From: Actinomycetota bacterium
GTDB taxonomy: Bacteria; Actinomycetota; Geothermincolia; Geothermincolales; RBG-13-55-18
Reading direction: 5' to 3'
NCBI GenBank assembly: GCA_014360645.1
Contig: JACIXD010000003.1
Span: 124,001 to 188,000 of the forward strand
Length of the DNA stretch: 64,000 nucleotides
Shown here: positions 32,847 to 40,542 of the stretch, in pieces
How positions within the stretch are numbered: position 1 is the stretch's first letter
Layout of the letters: each line of letters opens with the position of its first letter
Program-made: the position numbers and the translations under genes
Notes under the pieces: model-generated
What the model was told of the DNA's origin: nothing
The model's database searches: none
The model's input: the letters and a program-made list of their open reading frames with translations, nothing else

Positions 32847-33758
32847 ATGGCGGAATTAAGGTTTGACGATCGCGTCGCAGTAGTGACCGGGGCCGGAGGC
32901 GGCCTGGGTAGGGAATACGCCTTGCTCCTTGCCAGCCGCGGGGCCAAGGTCGTGGTGAACGACCTGGGCGGCGCCATGGACGGCACCGGCTCCGGGACCA
33001 CCGCCGCAGAGCAGGTGGTGAAGGAGATCAAGGACGCCGGCGGGGAGGCCGTCCCCAACTTCGACAGCGTGGCGGACTGGGAGAGCGCCCAGAACATCAT
33101 CAAGACCGCCATCGACGCCTACGGAAAGATCGACATCCTCATCAACAACGCCGGCATCCTGCGCGACAAGAGCTTCATCAAGATGGAGATGGAGGACTAC
33201 GAGAAGGTGATGGCGGTCCACCTGGACGGCACCTTCTTCTGCAGCAAGGCCGCCTTCCCCTACATGAGGGAGAACAACTACGGCCGCATCATCTCCGCCT
33301 CCTCCGCCGCGGGCGTGTACGGCAACTTCGGCCAGGCCAACTACGGGGCCGCCAAGATGGGCATCGTGGGCCTCATGCACGTGCTCAAACAGGAGGGCGC
33401 CAAGTACAACATCATGGCCAACGTCATCGTGCCCATCGCCGGCACCAGGATGACCGCCACCGTGCTGCCGCCCAACCTGGTGGAGATGCTCAAGCCCGAG
33501 TACGTGGCCCCCATGGTGGTGTGGGCCTGCCATGAGAAGTGCACCTTCTCCGGCTACACCTTTGTGGCCGGCGCCGGTTATTTCAGCCGCACCGCCTTCA
33601 TGGAGGGCCCCGGGGTCTTCATCAATCCCACGGAGGGGATCACCCTGGAGAAGATCGACGAGAACATCGAAAAGATCGTCTCCCTCGAGGGCGCCCAGAC
33701 CTTCGGCAGCGCCACCGAGCAGACGGGGTACGCGCTCTCCAAGCTGAACCTGGGTTAG
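32847..33758 (+). CDS. SDR-family 3-hydroxyacyl-CoA dehydrogenase
   Basis: 303 aa. NAD(P)-binding TGAGGGLGREYALLLASRGAK, LINNAGILRDKSF, the catalytic Ser in SASSAAGVYGNFG and the YxxxK motif YGAAK. Overall it resembles the dehydrogenase part of multifunctional enzyme type 2 (HSD17B4), which acts on (3R)-hydroxyacyl-CoA. ATG 32847 has GGAAAGGAGAGG upstream. Forms a pair with the MaoC-type hydratase 39 bp downstream, which acts on the same (R)-intermediates. Confidence 0.9.
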   Translation: MAELRFDDRVAVVTGAGGGLGREYALLLASRGAKVVVNDLGGAMDGTGSGTTAAEQVVKEIKDAGGEAVPNFDSVADWESAQNIIKTAIDAYGKIDILINNAGILRDKSFIKMEMEDYEKVMAVHLDGTFFCSKAAFPYMRENNYGRIISASSAAGVYGNFGQANYGAAKMGIVGLMHVLKQEGAKYNIMANVIVPIAGTRMTATVLPPNLVEMLKPEYVAPMVVWACHEKCTFSGYTFVAGAGYFSRTAFMEGPGVFINPTEGITLEKIDENIEKIVSLEGAQTFGSATEQTGYALSKLNLG

Positions 33759-33797
33759 GCCCGGTGAGGCGAGCGGAAAAACGAAGGGGTTGATAAG

Positions 33798-34646
33798 ATG
33801 CCTATCGATCTTTCGGTGGTGGGGAAGGAGCTTCCCCCGCTGGACTACGAGTACACCACCCGCGACGTGATCCTATACGCCCTCGGCGTGGGGGCGGGTT
33901 ACGAGGCCGACGAGCTCAAGTTCGTCTACGAGAACGGCCTCCAAGCCCTTCCCACCTTCGGGGTCATCCCGCCCTTCCCGGCCCTCATGGGCCTGGTGGC
34001 GGTGGAGGGCGTGGACATCAACCTGGTGATGCTGGTGCACGGCGAGCAGTACCTGGAGGTGCGCAAGCCCATCCCCGTGCAGGGCAAGCTGACCTCCAAG
34101 CCCAAGATCGCCGCGGTCTGGGACAAGACCAAGGGCGCGGTGATCGACCTCGACGTGGACACCGTGGACGAGTCGGGAGAGGTGGTATTCTTCAACAAGT
34201 TCTCCAGCTTCATCCGCGGCGAGGGCGGTTTCGGCGGCGAGCGCGGCCCCGACCCGGGGAACGAGCCCCCCGAGCGCGACCCGGACAAGGTGGTGGAGAT
34301 GAAGACCCTCACCACCCAGGCCATGATCTACCGCCTCTCGGGTGACTACAACCCCCTGCACGTGGACCCCAACTTCGCGGCCATGGCGGGATTCGACCGC
34401 CCCATCCTGCACGGCCTGTGCACTTTCGGCCACGCGGGAAGGGCGGTGCTCAGGGAGTTCTGCGACAACGACCCCGCGAAGTTCAAGGCCATAAAGGTGC
34501 GCTTCAGCCGCCCGGTGTGGCCGGGGGACACCATCGTCACCCAGATGTGGAAGGAGTCCGACGACAAGATCGTCTTCCGCTGCACCACCAAGGAGCGCCC
34601 GGAGGAGTACTGCATCACCAACGCCGCCGTCTGGCTCAACGTCTGA
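33798..34646 (+). CDS. MaoC-like (R)-specific enoyl-CoA hydratase, double hot-dog
   Basis: 282 aa, length of the two-domain MFE-2 hydratase type. The C-terminal hot-dog carries the hydratase motif YRLSGDYNPLHVDPNFAAMA with catalytic Asp and His, followed by FDRPILHGLCTFG. With the SDR gene it would complete an (R)-specific beta-oxidation or PHA-monomer supply module. A bidirectional terminator follows. Confidence 0.92.
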   Translation: MPIDLSVVGKELPPLDYEYTTRDVILYALGVGAGYEADELKFVYENGLQALPTFGVIPPFPALMGLVAVEGVDINLVMLVHGEQYLEVRKPIPVQGKLTSKPKIAAVWDKTKGAVIDLDVDTVDESGEVVFFNKFSSFIRGEGGFGGERGPDPGNEPPERDPDKVVEMKTLTTQAMIYRLSGDYNPLHVDPNFAAMAGFDRPILHGLCTFGHAGRAVLREFCDNDPAKFKAIKVRFSRPVWPGDTIVTQMWKESDDKIVFRCTTKERPEEYCITNAAVWLNV

Positions 34647-34661
34647 TGGACGACGCTCGTC

Positions 34662-34693
34662 AAGAAGGGCGGGGGTGAAACCCCGCCCTTCTT
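34662..34693. terminator. Bidirectional terminator between MaoC-type and ferredoxin genes
   Basis: AAGAAGGGCGGGG (34662-34674) pairs perfectly over 13 bp with CCCCGCCCTTCTT (34681-34693). A and T flanks on both sides serve the converging transcripts. Confidence 0.88.
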
Positions 34694-34712
34694 CTCATCA
34701 TCTTCCGGGTAT

Positions 34713-35714
34713 CTACAGGTTGGGGATGAAGGACTCCTCCCTCACCGCCACCATGGAGATGGCGTCCTCGGGGCAGGTCACCTGGCAGAGGCCGCACCCC
34801 ATGCACTTCTCGGCCTCGATGACCGACACCTCCTCGCCGCCCTTCTCCGCCAGGGAAATGGCCTCGAAGAGGCAGCGGTCCACGCAGGTGCCGCAGCCGC
34901 TGCAGGCCTCCTCGTCCACCCGCGCCTGGAAACGGCTGGGATCCACGATCTTGGTGGGCTCTATGGGCAGGCCGAAGGCCACGCAGCAGTCGCCGCAGCA
35001 GTTGCAGATGATGTGGCTGTCGTAGGCCTTGTTCATGGTCACGTGCACCAGGCCCGCCTCCTCCGCCTGCCGGATCACCTCTATGGCCTCGTCGACGGTG
35101 AGCTCCCGACCCGTGCCCCTTTCCAGGGCGTAGTCGGCCGCCTTCCCCAGCTGGATGCAGACCTCGAGGGGCTTGCCGCATTTGCCGTCCACCATGCGGC
35201 AGGTGCAGTTGACCACCGCCAGGCGACCGGCGTTTTTCACTATCTGCTCCACGTCCTCGTAGGCGAGGATGCTCTGGCGTGCCTCCACCGGCTGGTTCAC
35301 GGGAACCACGCGGGTCATGGGTTTGGGCATGATCATGCTGATCATGTTGATGTAGTCGGGCAGTTCCTCGAAGGTCTGGCGCTTCCAGAGGTCCAGATAC
35401 TCCCTGGTGGCCCCCTCCCAGAGGATGGTGGCGTCGTGGAACTGGGTGACGTCCCTGCACATGCGGTAGATGGTGCCCTCCGGCTTGCGGGCCTTGAACA
35501 CCAGCCCCTTCTGGAAGAGCTTTTCCAGCCGAGTCTCCATGTCCTCGACGGAATAGCCGAGGCGCTGCGCCAGGTCCTCCGCCGTTCCCGGGGTGGCCAG
35601 CATGATGCGGGCCTCCTCCTCATCGGCGATCATGCGGAAGAGCTCGGGTATGAACTTGCTCCCCTTCGTGAGGATGCGCTCCGACAGCTTTTCGTAGATG
35701 TCTTCTTCGTTCAT
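34713..35714 (-). CDS. Ferredoxin-type 4Fe-4S protein with N-terminal helical/winged-helix-like region
   Basis: 333 aa. The N-terminal ~90 residues are helical with an HTH-like stretch (GTAEDLAQRLGYSVEDMETRLEKLFQKGLV). The central part holds Cys-rich motifs VNCTCRMVDGKCGKPLEVC and ICNCCGDCC, and the C-terminus has a 2[4Fe-4S] ferredoxin (CSGCGTCVDRC and CMGCGLCQVTC). Probably an electron carrier or redox-linked protein; such proteins are frequent in anaerobes. ATG 35714 has AGGAGG 8 bases upstream. A minus-strand TATAAT at 35764-35769 is its likely -10. Confidence 0.85.
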   Translation of the reverse strand: MNEEDIYEKLSERILTKGSKFIPELFRMIADEEEARIMLATPGTAEDLAQRLGYSVEDMETRLEKLFQKGLVFKARKPEGTIYRMCRDVTQFHDATILWEGATREYLDLWKRQTFEELPDYINMISMIMPKPMTRVVPVNQPVEARQSILAYEDVEQIVKNAGRLAVVNCTCRMVDGKCGKPLEVCIQLGKAADYALERGTGRELTVDEAIEVIRQAEEAGLVHVTMNKAYDSHIICNCCGDCCVAFGLPIEPTKIVDPSRFQARVDEEACSGCGTCVDRCLFEAISLAEKGGEEVSVIEAEKCMGCGLCQVTCPEDAISMVAVREESFIPNL

Positions 35715-36049
35715 GCTGGCCCTCCTGTATAAGTCGCGTTGCGGCCTCCCCTTGACGCCTAAGATTATACACCCCGAGCGGGCGGTGCACGGCGGCGGCC
35801 TGCGCCGGGGGGAGAGGAGGCTGGAGCCCGTCCGCGTTCGGGAGGCGTCCAGGAGGCGGGTCTCGCCGAGGGACGGTGAGGGGCGAAAAGGGGCGGTTCC
35901 GCGCTCGGCGCCCGCGGCGGGGATGGCCTGTCGCGCGGGGCGGGGCGAAACGCGTGCCCTCCAGGTCGTCAGGCTTATGCGGCCGGTGACGGAGCGCGGC
36001 TCTCCGCCGTGATGCCCGTCTCGAGCTCCGAGGCCTGGATGTCGGGGCT
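35715..36049. other. 335-bp intergenic region
   Basis: Contains the ferredoxin-gene -10 at 35764-35769. Otherwise GC-rich with no gene that I can support. Confidence 0.4.
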
Positions 36050-36577
36050 TCAGTGGCCGGTGCCGGAGTGCGGCTCCCCGCCCGTTTCCCCCTGCTCCCC
36101 GTGCCCTGCCGTCGATTCCTCCTCGCGGGCTTCCCCTTCTCCGTGTGAGGACTCCTCGTCTGGGGAGGGCTCACCGCCGTGGACGGAGCCCTCCTCCTCA
36201 GCGCCGTGCTCCCGGGAAGAGAGCAAGCCCTCGAGGGCGGAAGAGGTCCCGGCATACAGGGCCAGAAGGTCCGCGTGGAAGTCCTCCATGCCCGCGGGCA
36301 CCTTCACCCTCGAGAGCTCGAGCGCTGCGGCGCGAAGTTCCTCCACCAGCTCCTCCGGGGACGGCGCGCCCTCCCCGGCGTCCTCGTGCGCCGGAAGTCC
36401 GCCTTCCTCCGCGAGGTGCGCGGCCTCCGCCAGCAGCTCCGCGGACGTGCGGTTGATCTCCCCCACGCGTCTCTGGTAATCGTCCAGGGGCGCGCTTCCG
36501 CACCCCGCCGCAAGCGCGGCCAGCGCGATTCCGGCGCAGATCGAGGCGGCCATGCGGAGAAAGGAGCTTGCGGGCAT
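36050..36577 (-). CDS. Lipoprotein with helical core and acidic/His-rich tail
   Basis: 175 aa. Signal peptide with lipobox LAAGC (lipidated Cys about residue 28), a helical region that probably forms a coiled coil (QRRVGEINRTSAELLAEAAHLAEE), and a disordered tail rich in Glu, Ser, Gly and six or more His (ending GGEPHSGTGH). Start ATG 36577 is chosen because GAGGGG is 8 bases upstream; ATG 36607 lacks an RBS. No family recognised; the tail could bind metal, which is a guess. Confidence 0.65.
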   Translation of the reverse strand: MPASSFLRMAASICAGIALAALAAGCGSAPLDDYQRRVGEINRTSAELLAEAAHLAEEGGLPAHEDAGEGAPSPEELVEELRAAALELSRVKVPAGMEDFHADLLALYAGTSSALEGLLSSREHGAEEEGSVHGGEPSPDEESSHGEGEAREEESTAGHGEQGETGGEPHSGTGH

Positions 36578-36640
36578 CTTCTTCACCCCTCGGGATCCAG
36601 TTTCCATGTCCGGACAGCCGTGGTCATTGCAATAATATAA

Positions 36641-36726
36641 CCCACCCCGCGGGAGGGGGAAAGCGGCGGTTGTCGGCGCTGATGGGCTCGCCTCTCCCCG
36701 GCCCACCCCGCGGGAGGGGAAAAGCG
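36641..36726 (+). repeat. 25-bp direct repeat, two copies 61 bp apart
   Basis: 36641-36665 and 36702-36726 differ at one base. Core CCCACCCCGCGGGAGGGG contains partial dyad symmetry. Lies just upstream (minus sense) of the acidic-tail lipoprotein. Confidence 0.85.
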
Positions 36727-37302
36727 TCCTAACGATTTTGACATCTGCTCAGGCACACGCTAAACATAGGCTTTGAAGCCCATAACGCAACCTCATGTTG
36801 TGCCGGCGCCATCCCTTCCCGAGCTAACGGACTAATCGTAAGCGACCTCTTCCCGGGACGGGGCTTTTGAGCGGCCGTCCCTTCCGCCCGCCGATCTCGC
36901 ACGGCATTCCCGGGACAAGGGGGGCGGGCCGCCACACATGCCGACCTCAAGGACGGCCTCGGGAAGCATGGGGCATCCCCTTCGGGCTTGAGCGGGGGCT
37001 CCCGCCCTTGCTCCCCTGAAGGGAAGCTAAAGACCTGCGGTTCGGCGCCCGATCAATAAGGGGATCCTACCGGCGGTAGAATTTCGCCGCGTGCCCGGCG
37101 GCGCGGGCCCGGGCGGAAGTGAAGGTCATGTTTACCCTCGACCGCGCGGAGGAACCATAACCGTAGCGGTAACGTGCGGGAAGCGCCCGCATTCGGGCGG
37201 TCTGCGACGTCCCGCGAGGGTCTAGGACGGTGAGGCCCGCGAGGCCCGCGGAGCGGCCCGGGCTGGGGTAGATGGCGGAGAGATAAGGAAAGGGGTGCGG
37301 AG
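36727..37302. other. Upstream region of the PHA operon
   Basis: No gene seen in about 575 bp. It holds TAGAAT at 37077-37082 overlapping a CTACCGGCGGTAG palindrome (37067-37079), a possible regulated -10. The stretch 36970-37030 folds into GC hairpins; no riboswitch class is recognised. Confidence 0.4.
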
Positions 37303-37563
37303 ATGGATCCCAAGATGATGCAGAGGATGATGGTGGAGGGCATGCGCGCCGGCATGCGCATGACCTTCGACGCTGTGAACGCCATGCAGGAGCAGATGGA
37401 AAAGGTCTGGAAGGTGATCCTCGAGCAGGGAGAGGACGCGCGCAGGGAGGGGGAGAAGGTCCTCGCGGACTGGATGGAGAACATGCGCAAGAGCCGCGAG
37501 GAGTTCCGGCGCAACCTCGAGGACGGCCTGCGCAAGATGGAGGAGCTAATAGGCCAGGAGTGA
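37303..37563 (+). CDS. Small helical phasin-like protein
   Basis: 86 aa, Met-, Glu- and Arg-rich, predicted fully helical and amphipathic (MMQRMMVEGMRAGMRMTFDAV, then MEKVWKVILEQGEDARREG). Resembles the short phasin-like proteins that coat PHA granules, though too short for confident family assignment. It precedes phaE by 16 bp and so is first in the PHA operon. RBS AAGGGGTGCGGAG before ATG 37303. Confidence 0.7.
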   Translation: MDPKMMQRMMVEGMRAGMRMTFDAVNAMQEQMEKVWKVILEQGEDARREGEKVLADWMENMRKSREEFRRNLEDGLRKMEELIGQE

Positions 37564-37579
37564 GGGAGGAGAGGACGCC

Positions 37580-38698
37580 ATGCAGGAGAGCGGCGCCGCG
37601 TGGTCGGAGATGTGGAGGGCCTGGCAGAGGATGCAGGCCGAGGCCTACCGCGGCTGGATGGAGACGTGGCTGGGCGCCTGGGGTCAGCGGGGCAGGACGG
37701 AGGAGGGGGGCGGGGAGAAAGGGGCCGGGACGCCCGGCGACCTCTACCGCCAGTGGATGGATTTCATGCGCGAGATGATGGAGAGGTTCGTCCCTCCCGC
37801 GCAAGGCGTGGGGCCGGACACGTTTGCCAAGATGTTCCAGAGCGCCGACGTCTACACCCATCTCTACGCCATGTGGGCGGGAATGTACGAGCGCTACCGC
37901 AGGGCGGTGGGCGAGGGAGGGGAGCTCGACCTCAAGGCCTTGGGGGGTATGCTTGAGGAATGGGGAGAAGAGTACCGGGAGCTGGTGCGCAAGGTCTTCG
38001 CCCCCGCCCTCCCGGAACAGCTGCAGTGGATCGCCGAGCTCTACTCGGGGGAGATCCCCCTCATGGCCGCCGGCCTCCTGGCCAAGATGTGGGCGCCCTG
38101 GTATGATTTCGCCCGCGAGACCGTGGCGCGGGGGATGAGCCCGGAGGGGCCGTCCCCGCAGACCGCCGTGGAGCTGTACGAGGGATGGCGCAAAGCCTAC
38201 GAGGAGAGCTTCGGACGCCTGCTGCGGGCGCCGGCGATGGGCTATTATCGCGAGGCGGCGGAGAAACTGGTACGCGCCGTGGATTCCCTCAACGAGTTCA
38301 ACCTGGTGCTCTCGGAGTTCTACGCCTCGCTGCAGGGGGCGGGCAGCAGGGGGTTCGAGAAGCTGCAGGAACGCCTGGCGGCCATGCAGGCGGAGGGCAA
38401 GCAGGAGCCCATGTCCTTTCGCGACCTCTACCGCCTGTGGTGGCAGACCAACGAGGACATCTACATCGAGCTCTTCCGCACCGAGGAGTTCTCCCGCCTG
38501 CTGGGGTCGCTGGTGGACCGGGGGATGCAGTTCCGGCGCGCCTTCCAGGCCTACGTGGAGGAGATCACCAAGGAGCTCCCCTTCCCCAACCGTTCGGAGA
38601 TGGACCACCTCTACCGGACGGTTGACCGGCTGAAGCGGGAGGTGAGGGCGCTGAAGAAGGAGCTGGCGGCGCTCAAGGCGGCCGAGGAGGGGGAGTGA
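37580..38698 (+). CDS. phaE: PhaE, accessory subunit of class III PHA synthase
   Basis: Forms the active PhaC-PhaE complex in class III synthases. 372 aa, mostly helical and Trp/Tyr-rich, with the family's WMDFMREMMERFVPP, MWAPWYDFARE, PMSFRDLYRLWWQTNEDIYIE-type region and a C-terminal coiled coil (LKREVRALKKELAALKAAE). Stop overlaps the alternative phaC GTG start. Confidence 0.92.
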   Translation: MQESGAAWSEMWRAWQRMQAEAYRGWMETWLGAWGQRGRTEEGGGEKGAGTPGDLYRQWMDFMREMMERFVPPAQGVGPDTFAKMFQSADVYTHLYAMWAGMYERYRRAVGEGGELDLKALGGMLEEWGEEYRELVRKVFAPALPEQLQWIAELYSGEIPLMAAGLLAKMWAPWYDFARETVARGMSPEGPSPQTAVELYEGWRKAYEESFGRLLRAPAMGYYREAAEKLVRAVDSLNEFNLVLSEFYASLQGAGSRGFEKLQERLAAMQAEGKQEPMSFRDLYRLWWQTNEDIYIELFRTEEFSRLLGSLVDRGMQFRRAFQAYVEEITKELPFPNRSEMDHLYRTVDRLKREVRALKKELAALKAAEEGE

Positions 38699-38700
38699 CC

Positions 38701-39900
38701 ATGTTAAGGGAGTTCATGGACCCGAAGTTCTTCCTCGAGGAGCTCGAGGAGGTGAACCGCAAGCTGGTCAAGGGGGCCGAGATCCTCACCGGCATCCCCG
38801 ACGTGGACGTGGAGCCCACTCCCAAGGAGCTGGTCTTCGAGGAGGACAAGATGAAGCTCTACCACTACCTCCCCGGGGAGAGTCTCTCCTGCCCCACGCC
38901 CATCCTCATCTGCTACGCCCTGGTGAACCGCCAGTACATGATGGATCTGCAGTCGGACCGCAGCCTCATCCGCAACCTGCTGGGCCAGGGGCTGGACATC
39001 TACATCATCGACTGGGGGTACCCGGACCACGGAGACCGCTACGTCACCCTGGAGGACTACATCGACGTCTATCTCAACGACTGCGTGGATTTCGTGCGCG
39101 AGCGTACCGGGTGCGAGAAGATAAACCTCCTGGGGGTATGCCAGGGCGGCACCTTCACCGTGATCTACACCGCCCTGTACCCCGAGAAGATACGCAACCT
39201 GGTGACCATGGTCACTCCCGTAGATTTCCATACCACCGACGGGCTGCTCAACGTCTGGAGCAGGCACATGAACATCGACAACATGGTGGACACCATGGGC
39301 ATCATCCCCGGGGAGTTCATGAACGTGGGCTTCCTCATGCTCAAGCCCTTCCAGCTCATGGTGGACAAGTACGTGGGGCTCATGGACAACCTGGACGACC
39401 CCGCCACGGTGGCCAACTTCGTGCGCATGGAGAAGTGGATCTTCGACAGCCCCGCGCAGGCGGGAGAGGCCTACCGCAAGTTCCTCAAGGACCTCTACCA
39501 GGAGAACAGGCTGGTGAAGGGGGAGCTGGAGATAGGCGGCCGGCGCGTGGACCTGAAAAAGATAACCATGCCCCTGCTCAACATCTACGCCACCGAGGAC
39601 CACCTGGTCCCGCCCGCCTCTTCCATCCCCCTCAACGACCTGGTGTGCAGCGAGGACAAGACCCTCTACGGCTTCCCCGGAGGCCATATCGGCATCTATG
39701 TGAGCTCGCGCTCCCAGAAGGAACTCGCGCCCCGGGTCTCGCAGTGGCTCGTAGAGCGATGTCCCAGGGGCAGGGACGGCAGGCAGGTGTGCGGGCCGGC
39801 GAAGAGGCCGGCGAGGAAGGGGAGCGCGGGAGGGGCGGTCGCCGCAGGTGGGCGCAGACCCGCGAAGAAGGCGGCGAAAAAGCCGCCGGCCAGAGGATAG
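38701..39900 (+). CDS. phaC: PhaC, class III polyhydroxyalkanoate synthase with Lys/Ala-rich C-terminal tail
   Basis: Polymerises (R)-3-hydroxyacyl-CoA into PHA. 399 aa; alpha/beta hydrolase with the lipase-like box GVCQGG (nucleophile Cys about 147), Asp in ATEDHLVPP (about 300) and His in GGHIG (about 329). Class III PhaC is normally about 355-360 aa; here about 44 extra residues follow, rich in Lys, Arg, Ala and Pro (AKRPARKG... and RRPAKKAAKKPPARG), like the histone-H1-like tails of PhaF phasins. ATG 38701 preferred: GGAGGGGGAG lies 6 bases upstream; GTG 38695 overlaps the phaE stop. Confidence 0.95.
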   Translation: MLREFMDPKFFLEELEEVNRKLVKGAEILTGIPDVDVEPTPKELVFEEDKMKLYHYLPGESLSCPTPILICYALVNRQYMMDLQSDRSLIRNLLGQGLDIYIIDWGYPDHGDRYVTLEDYIDVYLNDCVDFVRERTGCEKINLLGVCQGGTFTVIYTALYPEKIRNLVTMVTPVDFHTTDGLLNVWSRHMNIDNMVDTMGIIPGEFMNVGFLMLKPFQLMVDKYVGLMDNLDDPATVANFVRMEKWIFDSPAQAGEAYRKFLKDLYQENRLVKGELEIGGRRVDLKKITMPLLNIYATEDHLVPPASSIPLNDLVCSEDKTLYGFPGGHIGIYVSSRSQKELAPRVSQWLVERCPRGRDGRQVCGPAKRPARKGSAGGAVAAGGRRPAKKAAKKPPARG

Positions 39901-40000
39901 AGGGCAGGGGCGGGGCGATCAAGGATCCCTCGCGTCTCCCGGAAGTAGCGTCAGCGCGGCGCGCGACCGCGTTTCTGTGGCCAGAGGGCCGGGATGCCTA

Positions 40001-40441
40001 TCAGGGGCCGTTCTTTGCGCCCCCGGCGGTCCTCCAGAGATGGGCGAGGGTGGACGCGCCCAGCCCCAGGGTCCAGAGATGGATGGCCAGCATCACGGAG
40101 CGGTCCTGGTCCAGGGGCCAGTATTTGCGGTTCTCCAGGGAATAGAGGATGTCCATGAGGGCCAGGAAGACCAGGGCGCTGCCCGCCGCGGTGCCCAGGA
40201 ACTCCCCTTCGCGCTCGCCCCGCCAGAGGTGCCAGGCGGCGAGCATGGCCATGGAGCTCATCCAGGCGTCGGCCAAAGGAAAGGCGCGCTCGAAGGCCTC
40301 GTCCTGCTCCGTCTCCGTGGCCTGTACCTTTCCCGCGAAGAAGAGCGCCCAGAAGGCCGCCGTGCCCAGACCGGTGGCGCCCAGGAGTGCCGCCAGCAGG
40401 CGGCGCCTCCAGCCGACCTCTCCTTTGCCTTCCTCGCTCAT
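40001..40441 (-). CDS. Four-helix integral membrane protein of unknown function
   Basis: 146 aa. Four hydrophobic segments, around residues 13-36, 58-70, 80-97 and 116-135. No family recognised. It has no Shine-Dalgarno site; an extended -10 sits six bases before the ATG, so the mRNA is probably leaderless. Convergent with phaC. Confidence 0.7.
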   Translation of the reverse strand: MSEEGKGEVGWRRRLLAALLGATGLGTAAFWALFFAGKVQATETEQDEAFERAFPLADAWMSSMAMLAAWHLWRGEREGEFLGTAAGSALVFLALMDILYSLENRKYWPLDQDRSVMLAIHLWTLGLGASTLAHLWRTAGGAKNGP

Positions 40442-40447
40442 GCCGCT

Positions 40448-40456
40448 ATTATAGCA
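40448..40456 (-). promoter_or_regulatory. Extended -10 promoter giving a leaderless mRNA
   Basis: Minus-strand TGCTATAAT, 6 bases before the ATG at 40441, so the expected first transcribed base is the A of the start codon. Confidence 0.7.
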
Positions 40457-40542
40457 GGAGGTGCGGTGGCCGCAGGGCGCTTGTCCCTCGAAACGCCGCG
40501 TGCTATTACTGTTCTCATCATCTCATCAAGGGGGAGCTCGCA

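Noticed and set aside
36970-37060. Riboswitch ahead of the PHA operon
   Set aside because: Hairpins can be drawn but no conserved core of a known class could be matched.
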